Positions 8,047-17,400 of a stretch of 64,000 nt of DNA are shown here, in pieces. The DNA is from Sediminispirochaeta bajacaliforniensis DSM 16054 (GTDB taxonomy: Bacteria > Spirochaetota > Spirochaetia > DSM-16054 > Sediminispirochaetaceae): NCBI RefSeq assembly GCF_000378205.1, contig NZ_KB899413.1, positions 1 to 64,000 of the forward strand. Direction: 5' to 3'. Both the position numbers and the translations under genes were made by a program. The first letter of the stretch is position 1. Each line of letters begins with the position of its first letter. The notes below the pieces were generated by a model. That model searched no databases and was not told the origin of the DNA. It worked only from the letters and a program-made list of their open reading frames with translations.

Positions 8047-9066
8047 ATGAAACGTTACCTTCCCCTCCTTCTTGCTGTGATCGGCGTGATTTTCATCGCA
8101 ACGATCATGGTAGGAAGAACCAAACCAGAAACAGACGGGATTACCGTCTATACCTACGACAGTTTTATTTCCGAATGGGGTCCAGGTCCGGAGATCGCAA
8201 AACAATTTACCGAACAAAGCGGTATTACGGTAAACTATGTCGCACCGGGAGACGCGGGCCAGACCCTCCAGCGGCTTATCAACGAAAAAGAGGCCTCCGT
8301 TGCCGATGTGGCGATCGGTATCGACAACAACCTCTTTCCTAAGGCTGAAGAAGAGGGGATCTTTCGATCCTACACATCGCCGGAACTTAAAAAGGTCGAT
8401 TCTTCTCTCAGATTCGAAGACGACCTCCTGACCCCCTACGATTACAGCGACTTTGCCTTCATTTGGGATAGCCAGGCCCTTGAAAATCCTCCCCAGAGTT
8501 TTGCCGATCTTACCGACCCGCGGTTTAAGGAAAAAATCATCATCATGGACCCCAGAACCAGCACCCCCGGCCTGGGACTTCTGCTGTGGAGCGAAAAAAT
8601 CTACGGCGACAAGCTTTTCGACTTTTGGAAGGCCTTTGCCCCGAATATCCTTACAGTCAGCTCCAGCTGGGACACCGGTTACGGCCTCTTCACCAGCGGC
8701 GAGGCTCCTCTGGTGATCAGCTATACCACCAGCCCCCCCTATCATCTCGAATATGAAGGCACGGAACGATACAAGGCCCTTATTTTTCCCGAAGGTCACT
8801 ATATGCAAATCGAAGGGGCCGGTGTGGTGGCAGGCACAAAGCATAGAAAGGCGGCCGAGGCCTTCATCGACTTCTTAATCTCCGAAGATGCACAGGCAGT
8901 GATCCCTTTGACGAACTGGATGTATCCGGTGAGAGAAGGGACCCCACTTCCCGATTCCTTCCGCCTTGCCCCCAAACCCGATAAGCAGCTGCAGATCAAC
9001 CCTGCTCCGGACGGCAAAACCGTCGATACACTGATTGAGCTCTGGACCAAGGCCTTGCTGCAATGA
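8047..9066 (+). CDS. thiB: thiamine ABC transporter substrate-binding protein ThiB/TbpA
   Basis: Periplasmic thiamine/TPP-binding protein of 339 residues. The start at 8047 has AGGAG 6 bp upstream; the open frame begins earlier only because the riboswitch region lacks stops. A hydrophobic N-terminus (residues 5-24) acts as signal or anchor. Family features are ITVYTYDSFISEWGPG and ADVAIGIDNNLF near the N-terminus, FAFIWDS, TPGLGLLLW, and SSSWDTGYGLFTSGEAPLVISYTTSP, the part that faces thiamine in ThiB. First gene of thiB-thiP-thiQ under TPP riboswitch control; it overlaps thiP by 4 bp. Confidence 0.93.
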   Translation: MKRYLPLLLAVIGVIFIATIMVGRTKPETDGITVYTYDSFISEWGPGPEIAKQFTEQSGITVNYVAPGDAGQTLQRLINEKEASVADVAIGIDNNLFPKAEEEGIFRSYTSPELKKVDSSLRFEDDLLTPYDYSDFAFIWDSQALENPPQSFADLTDPRFKEKIIIMDPRTSTPGLGLLLWSEKIYGDKLFDFWKAFAPNILTVSSSWDTGYGLFTSGEAPLVISYTTSPPYHLEYEGTERYKALIFPEGHYMQIEGAGVVAGTKHRKAAEAFIDFLISEDAQAVIPLTNWMYPVREGTPLPDSFRLAPKPDKQLQINPAPDGKTVDTLIELWTKALLQ

Positions 9067-10757
9067 ATAACGATTCCCGAAACAGGAGCATAAGCGGCGG
9101 TGTTGCTTTGGCAGCGCTGCCGGGGCTTATCTTTCTATTCCTGTTTTTTTTCATTCCCCTGCTCACCATTCTTTCCGGTGCCTTTATCAATGAGGCGGGG
9201 GAGATCTCCCTCCTACCGCTTCTCGCTAGCGTACGGGACGAAAATCTGCTGAGGATCCTCGGATTCACCTTTCTTCAGGCCTTCTTGAGTTCCCTTATCG
9301 CCCTTGCCATGGGGCTTCCCGGCGCCTATTTTATTGCCCGGTGCGATTTTCCCGGAAAAAAGATTCTCAGGTCCCTGAGTGTCGTCCCCTTTGTCATCCC
9401 ACCGATACTGGTCGTACTCGGCTTCGTGACGATTTTCGGCAACAACGGGATTATAAATCGTTTTCTGATGCAGCTTACCGGTAGCGGTACACCGCCGCTG
9501 AAAATCTTGTACTCGCTGAAAGGAATACTTCTGGCCCACGGTTTTTACAATTTCCCCGTCGTACTTCGAATCGTAGCCTCTCACTGGGAGGCAATCCCCG
9601 AAAAGCAGGAGCAGGCTGCACAGCTTCTGGGAGCAAAACGCTCGGCAGTCTTTAGGACCATCACCCTGCCCCAGCTGATGCCTGCAGTTGTTTCAAGTAT
9701 GCTTTTGGTCTTCCTATTTTGCTTTTCAAGTTTTGCAGTCGTCATGGTACTGGGCGGCGGCCCGAAAACAACGACAATCGAAGTGGAAATCTTCCGCCTT
9801 GCCAGAATCAATCTGGATCTACAGGCAGCAGGGAGAGTGGCGCTCATTGCAGCATGCCTTACGCTCCTTCCTCTTTTACTAAATTTTGGAACGGAAAGCA
9901 GGTTCACAGGCATAGGAGCATCCGATCGGGATCATCGCATTGTTCGGGGCAGGAATCCTAAGGTCAGGCTTTTGGGTGCGGTATACGGACTTGCAATGGT
10001 TATTCTTGTTATAGGACCACTTCTCGGGGTAGTTGCCAGCGGATTTCTCGAGGTGGAAGGTCCCCTTGCTGCGCCCCGCTTCTCACTCCGCTGGTTCGCC
10101 GGAATCTTCGCCGTCTCCGGACCGGACACCTTCTCGATAACTGCAGCGAGGTCTATTGCCGGTTCTCTTCTTCTTTCGGGACTTACCCTGCTTATCACGA
10201 TACCGACGGCCACCCTCTTTGCCCTGGCCACGGTTCGTTCGGGAGGAAAACGGGCAAAGTTGTTTGAGCTGACGGCAAGCCTTCCCATGAGCATTTCCAC
10301 CGTCATCCTCGGAAGTGGATATCTCGCCATCTCCGTCGCATATCCCATGCTCACGTCCGTTCCCCTCTTCATCGCCGGGGCCCATAGTGTCATCGCCTTT
10401 CCCTTTGTCTACCGCAGCATTGTTACCGCCCTGGCAAAAATCGACGGATCGTATCGAAGGGCCGCAATATCTCTTGGAGCAAGGCCTGCCAAGGCCTTTG
10501 CCGATATCGAATTGCCGATGCTGGAATCATCTCTCTTCTCTGCCGCTGCCTTTGCCTTCGCCCTATCGGTGGGAGAGATGAATGCAACCCTTACCCTTTC
10601 CGGCGGCAGCTTTCCCACTCTGCCCATTACCATCTATCGACTGATTGGTTCATATCAGTTTCATCGGGCAAGTGCCCTCGGTACGGTACTGATCGTGCTG
10701 TGTGCCGTCGCCTTTTTGCTACTTGATCGATCGACTCGCAAAAAAAAGGAGATGTGA
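9063..10757 (+). CDS. thiP: thiamine ABC transporter permease ThiP
   Basis: Inner-membrane permease of 564 residues made of two fused permease halves with about twelve membrane segments, the known ThiP architecture. An EAA loop is seen in each half: EQAAQLLGAKRSAVFRTITLPQL (about 180-202) and YRRAAISLGARPAKAFADIELPML (about 465-488). GGGPKTTTIEVEIF is typical of ThiP and ferric-type permeases. It starts within the last codons of thiB, and thiQ begins one base after its stop. Confidence 0.93.
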   Translation: MNNDSRNRSISGGVALAALPGLIFLFLFFFIPLLTILSGAFINEAGEISLLPLLASVRDENLLRILGFTFLQAFLSSLIALAMGLPGAYFIARCDFPGKKILRSLSVVPFVIPPILVVLGFVTIFGNNGIINRFLMQLTGSGTPPLKILYSLKGILLAHGFYNFPVVLRIVASHWEAIPEKQEQAAQLLGAKRSAVFRTITLPQLMPAVVSSMLLVFLFCFSSFAVVMVLGGGPKTTTIEVEIFRLARINLDLQAAGRVALIAACLTLLPLLLNFGTESRFTGIGASDRDHRIVRGRNPKVRLLGAVYGLAMVILVIGPLLGVVASGFLEVEGPLAAPRFSLRWFAGIFAVSGPDTFSITAARSIAGSLLLSGLTLLITIPTATLFALATVRSGGKRAKLFELTASLPMSISTVILGSGYLAISVAYPMLTSVPLFIAGAHSVIAFPFVYRSIVTALAKIDGSYRRAAISLGARPAKAFADIELPMLESSLFSAAAFAFALSVGEMNATLTLSGGSFPTLPITIYRLIGSYQFHRASALGTVLIVLCAVAFLLLDRSTRKKKEM

Positions 10758-10758
10758 C

Positions 10759-11733
10759 GTGAAACTTATTATAGAGCAACTGGTAAAACAGTTCGATGAT
10801 TTCTCTTTTGAAGCATCATTTCAGGCCGACATCGGCAGTTTCATCACCCTATTGGGGCCTTCGGGCGGGGGAAAAACAACGGCCCTACAACTGATATCGG
10901 GTCTGATTCCTCCGGATTCGGGACACATATACTTCGGCGACATCGAACTTTCGCGTCTCGAGCCGTGGAAAAGGGACATCGGTTTTGTTTTCCAGGATTA
11001 TGCCCTTTTTCCTCACATGAGTGTTGAAGAAAACGTTGCCTATGGCCTACAGCAACGGCAGGGGGCGAGACAAAAGAAAGAGGAGATTACGGACAGAGTC
11101 ACTCAAATGCTTACCCTGGTCGGTCTGGAGGGCTTTGAAAAGCGTAAACCGGAAACCCTTTCCGGAGGAGAGCGACAACGTGTTGCCTTGGCCCGCGCCA
11201 TAGCACCGGATCCCCGTCTTCTCCTCTTCGATGAGCCCCTTTCTGCTCTGGATGCCCCTCTTCGCAGTCGGCTGAGGGAAGAAATACGGGAATTACAGAA
11301 AAAATTGGGAATTACGACAATCTACGTAACCCATGACCGGGATGAAGCGCTCTCTATGAGCGATTTGATCGTGATCATGAACGAAGGGAGGGTTATTGAG
11401 CAGGGCGCTCCCCGGACACTCTACAGAAGGCCGGCAACACTTTTTACGGCACGCTTTCTGGGAGAGGGATCAACCATCACCTGGGAAGGCAAAAACGATT
11501 TTTTTCGCCCGGAAAACGCCACGCTCCTTTTGGAACCGGAAGATTCCGCCCTTCGGGGGAAGATGAAAAGCCTCCGTTATCTTGGCGGACGAGCTTTGGC
11601 GACAATCATCCTGGCCGACGAGACAGAGATCAGCGCCATGGTGCCGGAACGGGAAATCGACGCCTTTGAAGAAAATAAAGGAAAGCCGGTATGGGTTCGG
11701 ATCGACAAAGAGACCCTGATCAGCGTTTCATAG
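10759..11733 (+). CDS. thiQ: thiamine ABC transporter ATPase ThiQ
   Basis: Cytoplasmic ATPase of 324 residues. Walker A is LLGPSGGGKTT, the Q-loop is GFVFQDYALFPHM, the signature is LSGGERQRVALARAI, Walker B is LLLFDEPLSALD, and the H-loop is VTHDRDEA. About 80 extra C-terminal residues form a probable TOBE-like domain, longer than E. coli ThiQ (about 230). GTG 10759 is chosen because AGGAG lies 7 bp upstream; the frame runs back into thiP. It ends 6 bp from the convergent diguanylate cyclase gene with no clear terminator between. Confidence 0.92.
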   Translation: MKLIIEQLVKQFDDFSFEASFQADIGSFITLLGPSGGGKTTALQLISGLIPPDSGHIYFGDIELSRLEPWKRDIGFVFQDYALFPHMSVEENVAYGLQQRQGARQKKEEITDRVTQMLTLVGLEGFEKRKPETLSGGERQRVALARAIAPDPRLLLFDEPLSALDAPLRSRLREEIRELQKKLGITTIYVTHDRDEALSMSDLIVIMNEGRVIEQGAPRTLYRRPATLFTARFLGEGSTITWEGKNDFFRPENATLLLEPEDSALRGKMKSLRYLGGRALATIILADETEISAMVPEREIDAFEENKGKPVWVRIDKETLISVS

Positions 11734-11739
11734 AGACAA

Positions 11740-12768
11740 TCAGACCAGAAGAACAACCCTATTCCGCCCTCCCTGCTTTGCCTGATACATTGCCCTGTCG
11801 GCCCTGCCGATCCAGTGTTCACGGCTCTCCCCCGGTCTGAAGGTGGTAACACCAAAGGAGGCCGTAAGCGATATTTTTTTTCTATCGAAAAAAAAGGGCG
11901 ATGATTCAAGCTTCTTTCGAAGGCGTTCGGCGATTCCTAATGCCTGTTCTCCATTACTGTCGGGAAGTACAACAAAAAACTCTTCCCCCCCGTAGCGACC
12001 GGCCTGATCATATCGCCTCATCTCCTGAATCAGTACCTTACCGACCATCCGAATGGCCTCGTCTCCTGCCAAATGCCCATGGTTATCGTTTATCATCTTG
12101 AAAAAATCGAGATCAACCATGATTCCCGATAAGTTGCGTCCGGTTCGTACCGCTCGTTCTATTTCGATGTCAATGGCATGAAAAAGGCTCATCCGGTTCA
12201 ACAAGCCGCTGAGAATATCAAAACGGGCGATTTTTTCAAGTCTTCGATTCGAGGTCTCCAGTTCCTGATTTATTTTTTCGATATTGGCAAAGGCCTCCTT
12301 CAGATGAAGGTGCTGGTCAAGAATGCGATTGGAAAGTTCCTCTTCATAGCGAACGGCATTCCGAAAAAAATCCCGTTCGGTGTAAATATCCCGCTGGGCC
12401 CGCTCCCGAATAAGTGAGGCCCGAATTCTTGTAAGAAATTCGAGACGGAGGATGGGCTTGCAGACGAAATCATCCCCTCCGCTATTTAAGCAGTCCTGAA
12501 CGGAATTGGGGGCCTTTGCAACCAATAATATTTGAAGCGGTATGCCGGGAAAACGCCTTCTGATTACTCCGCAAACGGCATCTCCCGCCTGGTCGGAGAC
12601 ATGCTGATCAAGGATGACCACGGCAACCGATCCTGTACCAATCAACTCATAGAGTTCGTTCGGCTGCTCGCATGAAACTACCGTATAGCCTTCTTCTTCC
12701 AGGATTGTGGTAATTTCGGCCCGATCCTCCGATTGATCGACCAGGACAGTAATGATCTCATCGTCCAT
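11740..12768 (-). CDS. response regulator with diguanylate cyclase (GGDEF) output
   Basis: Cytoplasmic protein of 342 residues predicted to make cyclic di-GMP. The receiver (about 5-120) has phospho-acceptor D54 and K104 but keeps only one acidic residue (D11-Q12) where the Mg-binding pair normally sits. A helical linker (about 125-180) leads to a GGDEF domain (about 180-342). The active site is GGEEF at 260-264, metal residues lie in VDLDFFK, and an RxxD inhibitory site (RRYD, 251-254) sits five residues before GGEEF. It should therefore be active and product-inhibited. No kinase partner is adjacent on its strand. Confidence 0.9.
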   Translation of the reverse strand: MDDEIITVLVDQSEDRAEITTILEEEGYTVVSCEQPNELYELIGTGSVAVVILDQHVSDQAGDAVCGVIRRRFPGIPLQILLVAKAPNSVQDCLNSGGDDFVCKPILRLEFLTRIRASLIRERAQRDIYTERDFFRNAVRYEEELSNRILDQHLHLKEAFANIEKINQELETSNRRLEKIARFDILSGLLNRMSLFHAIDIEIERAVRTGRNLSGIMVDLDFFKMINDNHGHLAGDEAIRMVGKVLIQEMRRYDQAGRYGGEEFFVVLPDSNGEQALGIAERLRKKLESSPFFFDRKKISLTASFGVTTFRPGESREHWIGRADRAMYQAKQGGRNRVVLLV

Positions 12769-12855
12769 ACACCACTAAGTATGAAACAGTAGTATACTTT
12801 TCGCAATGAAAGTACGAACTGTACAATCAGTTTGATGTATGGTACATATAATTAT

Positions 12856-14460
12856 ATGGGATCAACGATTGCAATTGCTTCCGGTAAAGGTGGGGTCGGT
12901 AAAACGACGGTTGCAGTAAACCTGGCACTTCAGTGGGCGAAACAAGGCCTAAAGGTTTCCATTATCGACGTCGATCCCCTTTCCGATGTGGCATCAGCCC
13001 TCGACATCGCCCCTGAAAAACTGAAGGCAATACCGGAAACAATTGACTCACGGCTGCCGTTATCGGACTACGTCCTGGATATCTTTCCCCGGGTAAAACT
13101 TCTTTTTCCCATCGCTGCTTCGCAAAAAGGACGAAACCGCGATCTCAAACGGTATATGGATAACGGAGGTGCAAAAGAGGCGGAGCAAGGGTGTGACATA
13201 CTCATCCTCGATCTGCCTGCAGGAACGGATGAAGAAGAAAACCTTGCCTTTCTTGCCTTTTCCCAGGCACTGCTGCTTGTAACCAATCCCGATCCCCTTA
13301 GCCACACCGCGGCAGGAGCCTATCTGCGAAAAGCAGCGGCTCTTGAGCGCAGGGTTCCGGTCCTGCTTTGGCATAATAAATATCGGGGAAGAGAATCTCT
13401 CAATTTTGATCCCCGGGATCTGGTGGGCAATTACAATCATAATGTTCCGGAAGAGGAAAGGCTTGATCCCTCATCGTTCTCTCTGATCCATGTTGCCTAC
13501 CTGCCGCCGGACCCGGCATTGGATCTTCTCTCGGGCGAAAGCGCCATTGAGCCGCTTCTCCTTCGCTCCATGGAAAGTAGCTGTGGCCTGTTGCTGGATG
13601 CCTTTATAGACGAAAAGGTGGGCCACATCTCCTCCGGTGCCAGAACGACATCGGTACTCAAGGGGTTCGTCTATTCTCTTGACATAGACACGGCCACCGA
13701 CTCAACAATGGTAGCAAAAGAGCTTTTTGCATACCTTGCCGCATATTCGGGGAGCAAGATGGATACGCCCCTTGTACCGGAAGGTACTGAAATCGACCTT
13801 CTGGCACATTTTTTCCATGCCCTTTTTTCCGACCCCTTTTTTCTCCAGATAAAAAAGGTTCTATCCCTTATTCGGGATGCCTCAGAGGCGGCATCGGAAC
13901 GGACAGCCCCCTTTCTTCGAAATAGAGACGAACGTAAACGGCTCGTATTTGAGAAAGAGGTTACCGCCCTTTTGATGCGTGCCGACCTTGCCGCCGAAAC
14001 CATTTCGGAATTAGGCAATCCAGCGGGACTACTGCTCTTTCAATTTGCCCTTTTCAAGCTTCTTGCATCATCCTCAGTCAGGAATCTGATCGAATCCTCC
14101 GTACCAAAACGGGAAGAGGATAATGGACAAAAGGAACGGGACAGAAGAAGGCAAATTTCCCTCCTCATCGAAAAAAGCGACCATTATCACGAAAAACATG
14201 TCGAATTGGTAAAGCAGCTTCTTCCCGTGGTATCACGACAAGTAAAAACGATGGCAAAAACCTTCGAACTGGAACATTTGATCTTTCGGAGCAAAACAGG
14301 ATCGGTCCACGTCCAGGCCTATACCCAGTTAACCGCCTCCTTTCTTCACGAGGCAGTTAACAGCGGCTTGGGCGTGATTATCGGTTTTCGTCACCGCCCT
14401 GCTGCAGAGGCTTTTCGTGAGGGAGCAGAACGGCTTCTCGCCTTCCTTTCAGAGATATAA
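12856..14460 (+). CDS. ParA/MinD-like P-loop ATPase with long unknown C-terminus
   Basis: About 534 residues. The N-terminal half is a SIMIBI-class ATPase with deviant Walker A (GKGGVGKTT), switch I-like DVDPLSD and Walker B-like LILDLPAGTDEE, nearest in feel to FlhG/MinD/Mrp. Residues from about 260 to the end form a mostly helical region I do not recognise. ATG 12856 places the P-loop a few residues in, as in MinD; TTG 12832 and ATG 12835 are alternatives and none has a good ribosome-binding site. Divergent from the diguanylate cyclase gene. No parB, ftsZ, minE or flhF neighbour is present, so the cargo (pole, flagellum, chromosome) is unknown. Confidence 0.8.
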   Translation: MGSTIAIASGKGGVGKTTVAVNLALQWAKQGLKVSIIDVDPLSDVASALDIAPEKLKAIPETIDSRLPLSDYVLDIFPRVKLLFPIAASQKGRNRDLKRYMDNGGAKEAEQGCDILILDLPAGTDEEENLAFLAFSQALLLVTNPDPLSHTAAGAYLRKAAALERRVPVLLWHNKYRGRESLNFDPRDLVGNYNHNVPEEERLDPSSFSLIHVAYLPPDPALDLLSGESAIEPLLLRSMESSCGLLLDAFIDEKVGHISSGARTTSVLKGFVYSLDIDTATDSTMVAKELFAYLAAYSGSKMDTPLVPEGTEIDLLAHFFHALFSDPFFLQIKKVLSLIRDASEAASERTAPFLRNRDERKRLVFEKEVTALLMRADLAAETISELGNPAGLLLFQFALFKLLASSSVRNLIESSVPKREEDNGQKERDRRRQISLLIEKSDHYHEKHVELVKQLLPVVSRQVKTMAKTFELEHLIFRSKTGSVHVQAYTQLTASFLHEAVNSGLGVIIGFRHRPAAEAFREGAERLLAFLSEI

Positions 14461-14492
14461 GGATACAGAAAGAGGCTTCCCACTCTTCCCCA

Positions 14493-17400
14493 TTACGAAG
14501 ATGAAGCAAGCTTTGGCGGAGTGATGGGTATGTCGATGGTAAAGAGCGCCCCCTTGCCCGGAGTGCTTTCGCAGGAAACCGATCCACCCAATTTGCCGGT
14601 AATCAGGTTGTACACGATATTCATCCCCAGTCCGCTGCCACCGCTTCCCCTACGGGTCGTGTAAAAGGGTTCGAAAACCCGCCTGACACTCTCTTCGTCC
14701 ATACCTTTTCCATCGTCGCGATAATGAATGAGGACGCTCCCTTCCCTTTGAAATCCATCGATTCTGATCGTTCCTGCATCGTCAGCGTCATAGGCATGGA
14801 TCAGAGAATTGCTGATGAGATTAGTAAATATCTGGCTAATGGCACCGGGGTAGCCTATAACGGTAATCCCTTGTGCCACCTCGACCTCAACCGAGATCGG
14901 TCGTTTCTTCAATCGCGGCCCGAGACTGAGAACAATATCTTCAATGTAGGAGCGAAGGTCAAAACTGCGTAACGCCTCGCTGGCCTGGTCGACGGCAACC
15001 TGTTTGAAGCTGCCTATCAACTCGCCTGCCCGTTTGAGATTACGTAGTATTAGATCGGAGGTCTGTTCCATGTCGTGGATATCGGGTGAAGCGGCATGTA
15101 TCTGATCTTGAAGCAATGTTGCTGCCGTAACAGCCACTCCTATCGGCGTATTGACCTCATGGGCGATTCCTGCGACAAGAGAACCGAGAGAAGCCAGTTT
15201 TTCCGACTCGATAAGCTGTTTCTGGGCCTCTTTCAGCTTCTGATACGAATCTCGCAGATCCTTGGTACGCTCTTCAACCCGATGTTCCAACTCTTCATTG
15301 AGCCGTTTCAGCTCTTTTTGCGCAGCAAGAAGCCCCTCCTCAACCTGGCTTCTTCTTAGGATCTCCTCCTGCAGGTTCCGATTGAGCGATTTTGCATGCT
15401 CATACAGCCTTGCGTTCTGAAGGCTGATAATCGCCTGTTTCGAAAGAATAGATACAATTTCAAGTCGTGTCGGCGTGAAAAGCCCGGGAACCGCATCATT
15501 TTCCAGATACAGCATACCAGAGCCGATGACCGTATCGGGAAGAGGATAACAAAGAAGGGAACGAACCCCCGCCGTCCTGAAATAGGGGTCGCTGGTAAAG
15601 ATACCCCGAATCGCGGCATCGTCAAGGACCACAGGCTCTTTTCGCTTTCGCGTATAGCGAAGAACCCCAATGGAGAGATTTATCGACTGTATAAGCCGTT
15701 CTCGTCCCCGACGCCCCGGCTCATCCGTCAGCGGATAGAGGCTAAAGCCATCCTCTTCCGGCAGATACCGAGCCCGGAGGTAGAGTTCGTCATCCTGGAC
15801 AAGGATAAGAAAGGCCTTTTGGGCACCGGTACTTTCCAGGATAACGCGCAACATTCGCTCTATGAGGACCTCTTCCCGCAGTTCCTCCGTCAGATCACGA
15901 CCGGCCCGCAAAAGGGTAAAGGCATCGAGCCCGATTTCTCCGGGCTCACGAGGGAAATCAGGCAAAGCGGTTCGATCGCTCGAAGATTCGAAGGAAGGGA
16001 AAAGCGATCCCCATTCGTTCCGCAAGGCTTCAGCCTTTCTTCTCACTCCGAGGTAGGACCAATATCGATATGCTTCCAATAGATAGAGACCGGCAACCTT
16101 TTCCCGCGAAGCCCGAGCGTGATAACGTCCGCTTAGTTCATTTGCCACGGCACAGTGGAACAGGTCTCCCTGCCGCTGGGCTCCTCTGATCGCCTCATCG
16201 TAGAGATTGGCGATCTCGACGGAATTACTCTCCCGGGATCGTAGCTCCGCTTCGAGCATGAGCCGCAGATGGGAAATATTATCGGCGCAGCCGCTCTCAA
16301 AGCGGCGCAGCCGATCAACGGCAGGGGCTGCCTTCTGGAGATTACCGACTTTGATATAGCCAAGCGCCTGAGCCAGCAAAAACGGAGCAAAGAGATAGCT
16401 TTCCTGGAGATAGAATGCTCCATTCCTGATCTGGCCTTCGTCGAAGTGAAACCCTATATCATCTTCAAATACAAGGTCGTAGAGGGAACGAAAGGAGAAC
16501 AGCAAAACCCATCCCTTGTGGTCGGGGCCCTGGATAAGGCTGTGGAACAACTCTTCTTGAGAGAGAAGAAGCCGTTGCTGTTGATCTTTCTCCTCGGACA
16601 GAAAGAGTTCGAGACAGCTGGTAAAAAGATCGAGAAGGGGGCCAGCCGTCCCATTGCGCAAGGTCCTGATGATACGCCCATATTCCTTGCTTCGCTGGTA
16701 AAGATCATGAAGATCGGAGGAGAGGAAGAATTCGTGGATCAGGTGGGCGATGAGAATATCTCCGGTAAACCATCCTTCACCATTGGCCCGTCCGATACGA
16801 AACCCCTCGGTCAAGATGGGAGAAATATCCGATAAAGGCAGGATCCAGGGGGCTATTCGAAGACCGTAGATCTCTCTACATAAAACCATGGACCGATTGT
16901 CTCTCGCCTCGTCGGCTACACGTAGGGCCCTCAGAGCAAGCCTTCCGGCCTCATCATACCGTCCCTCCGGAATAAAGAGGGCAGCGGCATGCATGAACAA
17001 AACGCTTGTATCGGGAGGGCCTCCATGCTTGGAAAAATAGATTGTCAACACACGTATGTAGGAGATGTAGAGGTCATAGTCTGTCTCATGTATTGCCGAA
17101 AGCAGACGTACGGCCATGCGGGAAAAAGCATCCATTGTTTTATCGCTGCTTACGGGAGGCAGATCAGAGACGATTGGTTCGATACCGTTTTCCGCCTCGG
17201 GAAAATCAATCCCCGCCAAGGCAAAAGCACGTCTGCCATTCGCCATTGCCTCGTCATAGCGTCGAAGTTGAGTAGCGGCATCTATCAACTCACCGTACAG
17301 CTCCAAACAGACCACGGGATCATGTTCACGCCTAATGAGATCTTCGAAAAGGCCGATCGCTTCGGCTATGTTTCCACGAATAAAAAGACATCGTGCGCGT

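Noticed and set aside
8029-8844. Minus-strand open frame opposite thiB
   Set aside because: The plus-strand product is clearly ThiB, with riboswitch and operon context; the opposite frame is a codon-bias shadow.
15396-16082. Plus-strand open frame inside the giant kinase gene
   Set aside because: The minus-strand frame encodes GAF and histidine-kinase motifs continuously; the opposite product is basic and motif-free.
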